Source of the DNA: PVC group bacterium
GTDB lineage: Bacteria > Verrucomicrobiota > Kiritimatiellia > CAIKKV01 > PXCX01
Assembly (NCBI GenBank): GCA_003567575.1
Contig: PWZG01000014.1
Coordinates: forward strand, 1-16,931
Reading direction: 5' to 3'
DNA length: 16,931 bases
How positions within the stretch are numbered: position 1 is the stretch's first letter; each line of letters begins with the position of its first letter. Shown here piece after piece: positions 7,086-13,158 of the stretch. Below the pieces are notes generated by a model. The model was given only the letters and a program-made list of their open reading frames with translations, had not been told where the DNA came from and made no database searches. A program made the position numbers and the translations under genes.

Positions 7086-7090
7086 CCGGT

Positions 7091-7666
7091 TTACACGATC
7101 AGTTGCTGCAAAGAACGTTTGGGAACGTGATGTACCCCCGCGGTGTCGCGCCAGTAACGGATATTGTCGTTTTTCACCCGACTCAATTTAACCGTTTCCA
7201 CCGGTTTTCCCAGCGCCAACACGAGCACGATTTGGAAATGTTTCGCCAGTTTGAGTTTCTTATGCAGCGCACCGCGCGATACCGAGCCGATCATGCAACC
7301 GCCCAGACCGGCTTCCACGGCGCCCAGCATCATGGTCTGGGCGGCAATCCCGGCATCGTGTCCCGGCGATTCGCTGATACGGGTGTCGTTCAGAATGACG
7401 ATGTAAGCGGTCGGCCTTTCCGATTCTCCGGGACCGGTCCAATCCTCAAGGTATCCGGCCCAGGCCAGATGCGGAAAGACCAGCGAGCAAAGCGGCGGTT
7501 GATTGATCAACCGGAATCGTAACGATTGCTTGTTGCCGCCGGTCGGCGACAGACGCGCCAGATTGACCAGGCGGCGCAACGTGGCGGCAGGCACGCGATG
7601 CTTGCCGTCAAACCGGCGATAGGAACGGTTATGCAACACTAATTCACGCAAACAGGCGTCATTCAT
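7091..7666 (-). CDS. Nitroreductase family protein (FMN-dependent)
   Basis: 191 residues. Typical family features in order: NRSYRRFDGKHRVP (13-26), whose Arg residues bind the FMN phosphate, LARLSPTGGNKQSLRF (37-52, the SPTggNxQ FMN-binding stretch), HDAGIAAQTMMLGAVEAGLGGCMIG (103-127) at the dimer interface, and VLALGKPVE (149-157). Such proteins are dimeric FMN enzymes that use NAD(P)H to reduce nitro-compounds, quinones or flavins; the true substrate is not predictable. The start ATG 7666 follows a strong AAGGAG 10 bp upstream. It lies 22 bp after pcm and 5 bp before cutA on the same strand, so the three are surely one transcript. A role in repair or stress metabolism would fit pcm, but this is inference from context. 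Confidence 0.9.
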   Translation of the reverse strand: MNDACLRELVLHNRSYRRFDGKHRVPAATLRRLVNLARLSPTGGNKQSLRFRLINQPPLCSLVFPHLAWAGYLEDWTGPGESERPTAYIVILNDTRISESPGHDAGIAAQTMMLGAVEAGLGGCMIGSVSRGALHKKLKLAKHFQIVLVLALGKPVETVKLSRVKNDNIRYWRDTAGVHHVPKRSLQQLIV

Positions 7667-7688
7667 TGAAAAAAACTCCTTCTATATT

Positions 7689-8381
7689 TTATGGATTTTC
7701 TTTAATCATCGGTACGAAACGGACTGCTAAATCAGCGTGCTGAACAAACCGGCCGGACTGGCGATCGACTACCGTCAGCGCCTGATTATCGACGCCGACG
7801 GGAACGATCATGCGTCCGCCGTCCGCCAGTTGTCGCAGTAAATTGTCGGGAATCTCGGGCGGCGCACACGAGACGATGATACGATCGAAGGGCAACTCAT
7901 CGGGAAGGCCGCGATAACCATCGCCATGAATCAGGCGAATGCGCTCGTATCCGAGTTGGTCCAAAACGTTACGCGCGAAACCAACCAGAGATTCCAAGCG
8001 CTCGATTCCGGTCACGTCGGCGCCGAGTTCCGCCAGGATCGCCGATTGGTAACCGCACCCGGAACCGATCTCAAGCACTCGATGGCCCGGTTTCAGCTTG
8101 AGACGCTGGGTCATATAGGCTATAATGTAAGGCTGCGAGATGGTCTGTCCCAATCCGATCGGCAACGGATGATCACCGTAAACGACGGCCGGCGAAGTTT
8201 GGGTATCAGGAATAAACGCGTGCCGCGGCACGGCTTTCATGGCGCGCAATACGTCGGAATCATCAATGCCGCGGCGTTCCAACAGGGATATCATGCGGTC
8301 GTGCGCCGCCTGCCAGGGATCGGTTGTTCCCGTATCGGCGGCGTTTTCCGCTGGTGAATGGCTTGGAAATAAAGCGGTCAT
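7689..8381 (-). CDS. pcm: Protein-L-isoaspartate O-methyltransferase
   Basis: 230 residues. The enzyme uses S-adenosylmethionine to methylate isoaspartyl residues in damaged proteins, starting their repair, in the cytoplasm. Seen in order: RMISLLERRGIDDSDVLRAM (29-48) and VPRHAFIP (51-58), typical of the family start; GLGQTISQPYI (77-87), the substrate-side loop; SAM motif I VLEIGSGCGYQSA (102-114), here GSGCGY where GTGSGY is more usual; GIERLE with acidic Glu127; HGDGYRGLP (152-160); the family signature DRIIVSCAPPEIP (166-178); and GGRMIVPVG (188-196). The start at 8381 has GAGGA 6 bp upstream; it makes the protein about 25 residues longer at the N-terminus than the usual core, and Met30 is a possible later start. 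First gene of the pcm-nitroreductase-cutA operon. Confidence 0.93.
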   Translation of the reverse strand: MTALFPSHSPAENAADTGTTDPWQAAHDRMISLLERRGIDDSDVLRAMKAVPRHAFIPDTQTSPAVVYGDHPLPIGLGQTISQPYIIAYMTQRLKLKPGHRVLEIGSGCGYQSAILAELGADVTGIERLESLVGFARNVLDQLGYERIRLIHGDGYRGLPDELPFDRIIVSCAPPEIPDNLLRQLADGGRMIVPVGVDNQALTVVDRQSGRFVQHADLAVRFVPMIKENP

Positions 8382-8429
8382 GATCCTCGTAAAAAGCTGT
8401 GATCCGCAAGTTGTTTGCTATTTCCTCTT

Positions 8430-8457
8430 AATATACCATTTAACGACAAGAATACAA
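8430..8457 (-). promoter_or_regulatory. pcm: Possible sigma-70-type promoter for the pcm operon
   Basis: On the - strand TATATT (8435-8430) lies 16 bp after TTGTAT (8457-8452), about 50 bp upstream of the pcm start. The -10 match is good, the -35 match only partial. It sits in the AT-rich divergent spacer 8382-8575. Confidence 0.35.
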
Positions 8458-8478
8458 CGCATTTTTTAAATTGAATGA

Positions 8479-8507
8479 TTGACTAACGGCGTATTTTCGT
8501 GTTCAAT
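8479..8507 (+). promoter_or_regulatory. Possible sigma-70-type promoter for the hydrogenase cluster
   Basis: TTGACT (8479-8484), a 17-bp spacer and TTCAAT (8502-8507) give a 5/6 match to -35 and a 4/6 match to -10, about 60 bp ahead of the first redox gene. I looked for inverted repeats of Rex or FNR type around it and saw none that convinced me. The remaining leader to 8575 ends in the ribosome binding site AAGGAG. Confidence 0.4.
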
Positions 8508-8575
8508 AGTTCGCTTTATCAGGAGCTACAGCGGCTGATCCGGACGATGATGACGCATACGAATTAAGGAGAACC

Positions 8576-8941
8576 ATGAAAAACTTGGAAGAATTACGGA
8601 AAATCCGTGACGAAGCGCGTAAAACCATGGATCTACGCAGCGGCAATCAACGGGCGCGTGTTGTTGTATGCATGGGTACCTGCGGCATTGCGGCCGGCGC
8701 CCGCGACACGATGCAAGCGTTCATGGAATCCCTGGAAGAAGCCGGCGCCACCGATGTGGCGGTTACGGCGGCCGGATGCGCCGGGTTCTGCGACCAGGAA
8801 CCGTTGGTGGAAGTAGAGATCAAGGACGGCAGCACCGTGCGCTACGGACATGTCGACGCGGCGGCGGCGCAACGGATCGTCAAAGAACATCTGATGCAGG
8901 GCAAGGTAGTCGAATCCCTGGTCTTCAGTCAAGGAGCTTAG
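8576..8941 (+). CDS. Thioredoxin-fold [2Fe-2S] ferredoxin, HndB-like
   Basis: 121 residues. The ATG follows AAGGAG at 8566-8571. After a helical N-terminus (MKNLEELRKIRDEARKTMDL) comes the thioredoxin-like ferredoxin domain with four cysteines in the pattern C32-x3-C36 (VCMGTCG) and C68-x3-C72 (GCAGFC), followed by EPLVEVEIKDG. This is the arrangement of HndB from the NADP-linked Desulfovibrio hydrogenase HndABCD and of the N-terminal domain of HydB/HndC. It would carry one [2Fe-2S] cluster and pass electrons within the complex. It is the first gene of a six-gene cluster, 6 bp before NuoE-1, whose ribosome binding site AAGGAG lies inside its 3' end. It could belong to either of the two diaphorase modules; a notable option is that it supplies the cluster that the N-terminal domain of NuoF-2 has lost. 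Confidence 0.85.
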   Translation: MKNLEELRKIRDEARKTMDLRSGNQRARVVVCMGTCGIAAGARDTMQAFMESLEEAGATDVAVTAAGCAGFCDQEPLVEVEIKDGSTVRYGHVDAAAAQRIVKEHLMQGKVVESLVFSQGA

Positions 8942-8947
8942 TATAAA

Positions 8948-9439
8948 ATGGCGACGAAGAAATGTTGCAACGGCGACGGCGAACGGGAACATTACGCCGC
9001 GCTGGACGAATTTATCGCGTCCTGCTCCAAGGGACGCGACGCCTTGATTCCCGTCCTGCATCGAGCGCAGAATATTTTCGGTTATCTTCCCGTTCCGGTA
9101 CAGCAACATGTGGCGGCTGCCATGGGTTTACCGGTCAGTGAAGTGTACGGCGTGGTATCTTTTTACCATTATTTTACCATGCAACCCCGCGGCCGCCACA
9201 CCATTAACGTGTGCCTGGGTACGGCCTGTTACGTACGCGGCGCCAAGAAAGTGGTGGAAGCGTTATGCGATGAACTAAAAATCCGCATGGGTGAAACCAC
9301 TCCCGACCGCCGTTTTTCATTGATGACCCAACGATGTTTCGGCGCCTGCGGCTTGGCGCCGGTACTGATGATTGACGACGATGTCCACGGCCGGGTAACG
9401 CCGCGAAAAATCGCTGCGATCCTGGCGCGTTACGAATAA
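8948..9439 (+). CDS. NuoE-like [2Fe-2S] subunit 1 (HydC/HndA type)
   Basis: 163 residues. An N-terminal helical bundle (about 15-75, with ALIPVLHRAQNIFGYLPV and VYGVVSFYHYF) is followed by a thioredoxin-like domain with C89-x4-C94 (VCLGTACYVRGA) and C130-x3-C134 (RCFGACGLAPV), ligands of the N1a-type [2Fe-2S] cluster. NuoE subunits sit next to NuoF and its FMN. The string CLGTACYVRGA is the form I know from HydC and HndA of electron-bifurcating hydrogenases and their Bfu relatives. The second NuoE of this cluster has CESPPCYILG instead. It starts 6 bp after the ferredoxin gene and ends 10 bp before the NuoF-GltD fusion, so it most likely pairs with that fusion. An unusual CC pair lies at residues 6-7. 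Confidence 0.92.
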   Translation: MATKKCCNGDGEREHYAALDEFIASCSKGRDALIPVLHRAQNIFGYLPVPVQQHVAAAMGLPVSEVYGVVSFYHYFTMQPRGRHTINVCLGTACYVRGAKKVVEALCDELKIRMGETTPDRRFSLMTQRCFGACGLAPVLMIDDDVHGRVTPRKIAAILARYE

Positions 9440-9449
9440 GGAAACGATT

Positions 9450-12400
9450 ATGAGGAAGAACGTGAGAGCGCAGGTCCTGCTTTGCGCCGGCGGATCCTGT
9501 ATTTCGTCCGGTACGGAAAGCGTCCGCGACGCGTTTGTGCGTGAGTTGGCGGAACATGGCCTGGCGAACGAAGTCGATTTGATTACCACCGGTTGTATGG
9601 GAATGTGCGAAATCGGGCCCATCGTCGTTGTGCATCCCGAAGGTATTTTTTACCAGAAGGTCAAGGCCGCCGACGTCTCGGACATTGTAACCGAACATTT
9701 GCTCAAAGGTCGCGTGGTGCAACGGTTATTCTACAAGAAACCGACATCGGAAGAGTGGATCGCGGCCATCAGCGATATCGATTTTTTCAAATTACAACAA
9801 AAGATCGCGTTACGGAATTGCGGCCGGATAGATCCGGAACAAATTCGCGAATACATCGCCGAGGACGGTTACGAGGCGCTGGGTAAAGCCCTGTCCGTGA
9901 TGACGCCCGCCGACGTGATCGAAGAGATCAAGAAATCCGGCTTGCGCGGACGTGGCGGCGCCGGGTTCCCGACCGGCATCAAGTGGGCGGCGACCGCCGC
10001 GGAAACGGCCGACGCGAAGTACGTGGTCTGCAATGCCGACGAGGGCGACCCGGGCGCTTTCATGGATCGCAGCATTCTCGAAGGCGATCCGCACAGCCTG
10101 ATTGAAGCCATGACCATCTGCGGCTATGCCGTCGGCGCCGACCGCGGTTTCATTTATGTTCGCGCCGAATATCCGCTGGCCGTCGAGCGTCTCGAAAAAG
10201 CTCTGGCTCAGGCACGCGATATGGGAGTACTTGGCAAGAATCTGTTCGACAGCGGATTCGATTTCGATGTGGAACTACGGATGGGCGCCGGCGCTTTCGT
10301 TTGTGGCGAGGAAACGGCTTTGATGCATTCCATCGAAGGACGGCGCGGCGAACCGCGCCCCAAACCGCCGTTTCCTGCCCAAAAAGGTTTGTTCGGCAAA
10401 CCTACCGTGTTGAATAATGTCGAAACCTTTGCCAACGTACCGTTTATCATCCTTAACGGCGCCAACGATTTCGCTGCTCTTGGCACCGAGAAAAGCAAAG
10501 GCACCAAGGTGTTTGCCCTGGCCGGCGACGTCAACAATACCGGTCTGGTGGAAGTACCCATGGGAATGCCGCTGGGAAGTATCGTTCACGATATCGGCGG
10601 CGGGATACCGGACAACAAAAAGCTGAAAGCCGTTCAGATAGGCGGTCCGTCAGGCGGCTGTATTCCCGCTGAATTCCTCAATACGCCGATTACCTACGAA
10701 TCGTTGCCTGAACTCGGCGCCATTATGGGATCGGGCGGTCTGATCGTCATGAACGAAGATACCTGCATGGTCGATCTGGCCCGCTATTTTCTGGAGTTCA
10801 TCGCTGAAGAATCCTGCGGTAAATGTACGCCCTGCCGCGTAGGGACGCGTATCATGCTCGATCTCGTGACCCGCATCTGCGAAGGACGGGGAACGTTTGA
10901 CGATCTGGAACGGCTTGAAACCCTGGCCCCGTATGTACGTCAGGCGTCGCTCTGCGGACTGGGGCAGACCGCACCCAATCCGGTACTGTCCACGTTACGC
11001 TATTTCCGCCACGAATACGAAGCGCATATCCGCGACAAACATTGCGAAGCCGGCGTTTGCGGTACGATGATGTATGCGCCTTGCACCAATGCCTGCCCGG
11101 CATCGGTCAATGTGCCCGCCTATATGGCGATGGTGGCCAAAGGTAATTACGAAGACGCCTTGCGCGTGCATTTGCAAGCCAATCCGTTGCCGTCCGTGTG
11201 CGGCCGCGTATGCCCCCAATGGTGTATCAAGAAATGTCGCCGCAACGATCTGGAAGGTCCGCTGGCCGTACGCCTTGTCAAACGCTTTATGGGCGACCAA
11301 TCCCAGGATTACCGGGATCTGTACCCCGCCAAAGAACAGGATAACGGCAAGAAAATTGCCATTATCGGATCAGGCCCGTCCGGATTGACCGCCGGATATT
11401 ACCTGTTGTTGCGCGGATACCAAGTCACCGTGTTCGACAAGCAACCGGAAGCCGGCGGGATGCTGCGTTATGCCATCCCGGATTACCGGTTGCCGCGCGA
11501 ATATGTCGACAAGGAAATCGACGGGTTGGTCCGGCTGGGACTCGAAATCAAAACCAATGTTGAGGTCGGCAAGGATGTAACGCTCGGCGATCTGCGCGAC
11601 CAGGGTTACGAAGCCGTGTTCCTGGCGTCCGGATGCGGTCGCGAGATCCGACCGGATATCCCGGGCATGGATTTGCCGGGTGTCTACACCGGGATCGAAT
11701 TTCTTGAACGGGCGGCGAAAGGAGAAAAACTGGACGTTGGCAAGGAGGTTATCGTGATCGGCGGCGGCGACAGCGCCATTGATGCATCACGCGTTGCCCG
11801 GCGCATCGGCGCCGAACAGGTCACCATTCTGTACCGGCGTACCCGCGGCGAAATGCCTACCAACCCGATTGAAATCCGCGAAGCCGAAGTCGAAGGAAAC
11901 AAGGTAGAATTCCTGGCCAACATCGCCGGCATCGAATCCAAAGACGGGAAACTTGACGTCATTGTCCGGCGCATGCGTCTGGGCGCTTTCGATAAAACCG
12001 GGCGGCGTCGCCCCGAGGAAATTCCGCATTCCGATGAACGGCGTCGGGTAGACAACGTGATTATCGCCATCGGCCAGCGAAGTGATGCGGAGAATATCTT
12101 AAAAGACGTTCCCGGCATCGAACCGACGCGCTGGGGCGGGATCGAGGCCGACGCGCGTACCGGCGCCACGGGATGTCCCTGGTTGTTTGCCGGCGGCGAT
12201 CTGGTAAGCGGCGCCGCAACCGTGGTCGACGCCATTGCCGCCGGCCAGACCGGCGCCCGCGCCATCGACCAGTACCTGTATCCCGACCCCGATCGCGAAT
12301 ACCCGTGGGAAATATTAACGCCGCCGTCGGTGCCTGTAGATACCGATCGCGAAATAGAAGAAGAAACGCCTGTTGATCAACCGTTACTAACTGTGGAGGA

Positions 12401-12494
12401 ACGGTTCATCACCCAGGAAGTGGAACGGACAATCAGCGAAAATGAAGCGCGCCGCGAAGCCGGCCGCTGCCTGCGATGCGACTATAAAGGCTGA
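9450..12494 (+). CDS. Fusion of HydB/HndC-type NuoF with GltD/NfnB-type NAD(P)H:FAD module
   Basis: 1014 residues, three parts in one chain. (1) Residues 1-95: thioredoxin-fold [2Fe-2S] domain with C12, C17, C49, C53. (2) About 115-530: NuoF core with GLRGRGGAGFPTG (164-176) and CNADEGDPGAFMDR (194-207) for NADH and FMN, GAGAFVCGEETALM, and [4Fe-4S] ligands C456, C459, C462 and C502. (3) About 530-1014: GltD-like half with Cys-rich Fer4_20 motifs (C532, C537, C545, C549; C584, C588, C592, C596), FAD motif GSGPSGLTAGYYL (640-652), nucleotide motif GGGDSAIDASR (771-781) followed by YRRTRGEMP (795-803), whose arginines suit NADPH, and GGDLVSGAATVVDAI near the end. HydB normally continues into a two-cluster ferredoxin; here the GltD iron-sulfur domain takes that place. 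I infer an NAD/NADP/ferredoxin transhydrogenase, possibly bifurcating, like Sporomusa Stn but fused. Confidence 0.92.
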   Translation: MRKNVRAQVLLCAGGSCISSGTESVRDAFVRELAEHGLANEVDLITTGCMGMCEIGPIVVVHPEGIFYQKVKAADVSDIVTEHLLKGRVVQRLFYKKPTSEEWIAAISDIDFFKLQQKIALRNCGRIDPEQIREYIAEDGYEALGKALSVMTPADVIEEIKKSGLRGRGGAGFPTGIKWAATAAETADAKYVVCNADEGDPGAFMDRSILEGDPHSLIEAMTICGYAVGADRGFIYVRAEYPLAVERLEKALAQARDMGVLGKNLFDSGFDFDVELRMGAGAFVCGEETALMHSIEGRRGEPRPKPPFPAQKGLFGKPTVLNNVETFANVPFIILNGANDFAALGTEKSKGTKVFALAGDVNNTGLVEVPMGMPLGSIVHDIGGGIPDNKKLKAVQIGGPSGGCIPAEFLNTPITYESLPELGAIMGSGGLIVMNEDTCMVDLARYFLEFIAEESCGKCTPCRVGTRIMLDLVTRICEGRGTFDDLERLETLAPYVRQASLCGLGQTAPNPVLSTLRYFRHEYEAHIRDKHCEAGVCGTMMYAPCTNACPASVNVPAYMAMVAKGNYEDALRVHLQANPLPSVCGRVCPQWCIKKCRRNDLEGPLAVRLVKRFMGDQSQDYRDLYPAKEQDNGKKIAIIGSGPSGLTAGYYLLLRGYQVTVFDKQPEAGGMLRYAIPDYRLPREYVDKEIDGLVRLGLEIKTNVEVGKDVTLGDLRDQGYEAVFLASGCGREIRPDIPGMDLPGVYTGIEFLERAAKGEKLDVGKEVIVIGGGDSAIDASRVARRIGAEQVTILYRRTRGEMPTNPIEIREAEVEGNKVEFLANIAGIESKDGKLDVIVRRMRLGAFDKTGRRRPEEIPHSDERRRVDNVIIAIGQRSDAENILKDVPGIEPTRWGGIEADARTGATGCPWLFAGGDLVSGAATVVDAIAAGQTGARAIDQYLYPDPDREYPWEILTPPSVPVDTDREIEEETPVDQPLLTVEERFITQEVERTISENEARREAGRCLRCDYKG

Positions 12495-12507
12495 AAGGAA
12501 CGCGACC

Positions 12508-13026
12508 ATGACGGTATCCAAAATCGTTAAAAAACACGGCAACAACCGCGAAAACCTTTTGCAAATATTGCATGATATCCAGGATGCGGCGGCGGACCGC
12601 TGCCTGCACCGGGACGCTCTGGAAGAATTGTCGGATATCATGAATATTTCCGTGGCCGACCTGGTGGGGACGGCCACGTTCTATTCAATGTTCAGCCTGA
12701 CGCCGCGCGGCCGTCACATTGTGCGCCTGTGCGAAAGTCCGCCCTGTTATATTCTGGGCAGTGACAATATTCTCGAAGCGTTGCGGGACCGTTTGAATAT
12801 TGGAATAGGCGAAACCACGCCGGACGGCTTGTTCACCTTGGAACATACAAGTTGTTTGGGCGCCTGCGGCGTCGCGCCGGTCATGAGTATCGACGACGAA
12901 GTATACGGTAATCTGACCGCGGAAAAAGTCAATAAGATCATCGACAAGATCGTTGAAAACCAGATCGCCGCCGCTGCCGCGGCGGCGGCATCGGCCGTAA
13001 AGAAAAACGGAAAGCGTGCGCATTGA
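12508..13026 (+). CDS. NuoE-like [2Fe-2S] subunit 2
   Basis: 172 residues from ATG 12508, chosen because GAAAGGA precedes it and the stop of the fusion gene lies 13 bp upstream; an in-frame ATG at 12442 would overlap the fusion gene by 53 bp and add an unrelated N-terminus. The fold is as in NuoE-1: helical bundle (about 1-65), then C75-x4-C80 (LCESPPCYILG) and C116-x3-C120 (SCLGACGVAPV) for one [2Fe-2S] cluster. The first motif lacks the LGTA of bifurcating HydC proteins and resembles complex I or formate dehydrogenase NuoE instead. The C-terminus ends in an alanine run (IAAAAAAAASAV, 153-164) and a basic tail KKNGKRAH that NuoE-1 does not have. It is expected to pair with NuoF-2, 132 bp downstream, feeding electrons between NADH and HydA. 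Confidence 0.9.
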   Translation: MTVSKIVKKHGNNRENLLQILHDIQDAAADRCLHRDALEELSDIMNISVADLVGTATFYSMFSLTPRGRHIVRLCESPPCYILGSDNILEALRDRLNIGIGETTPDGLFTLEHTSCLGACGVAPVMSIDDEVYGNLTAEKVNKIIDKIVENQIAAAAAAAASAVKKNGKRAH

Positions 13027-13050
13027 CCCGCGCCGCGACAGATAACTGAT

Positions 13051-13089
13051 TATAATAAGATGAAGGCCGTGCGCGGTATCGCGCACGGC
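13051..13089 (+). promoter_or_regulatory. Possible internal promoter -10 box and strong hairpin ahead of NuoF-2
   Basis: In the 132-bp gap between NuoE-2 and NuoF-2 a perfect TATAAT stands at 13051-13056, without a well-spaced -35 (the nearest TTGACC, 13023-13028, is 22 bp away). Starting 10 bp after it is a perfect 10-bp stem (GCCGTGCGCG 13066-13075, loop GTAT, CGCGCACGGC 13080-13089). No T-run follows, so it is not an intrinsic terminator. A smaller stem CGCGT/ACGCG lies at 13121-13135. The hairpin may be an RNA-processing or stability element that sets different levels for the two halves of the cluster. Confidence 0.4.
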
Positions 13090-13158
13090 AATATCGGACA
13101 ATAAAACCAAGGAATTTCCGCGCGTCTTACACGCGTCAGGACAACCCGGGAGAACACC

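Noticed and set aside
8499..8567. Possible 22-codon GTG-started leader frame (ending LYQELQRLIRTMMTHTN) before the redox cluster
   Set aside because: There is no ribosome binding site before the GTG, and the frame overlaps the likely -10 box. No recognisable regulatory peptide pattern.
12442..12507. Longer N-terminus of NuoE-2 from ATG 12442
   Set aside because: It would overlap the end of the fusion gene by 53 bp and lacks a ribosome binding site. ATG 12508 has GAAAGGA and fits the family length.
13066..13089. Intrinsic terminator between NuoE-2 and NuoF-2
   Set aside because: The stem is strong but AATATCGG follows instead of a T-run, and the downstream genes belong functionally to the same cluster.
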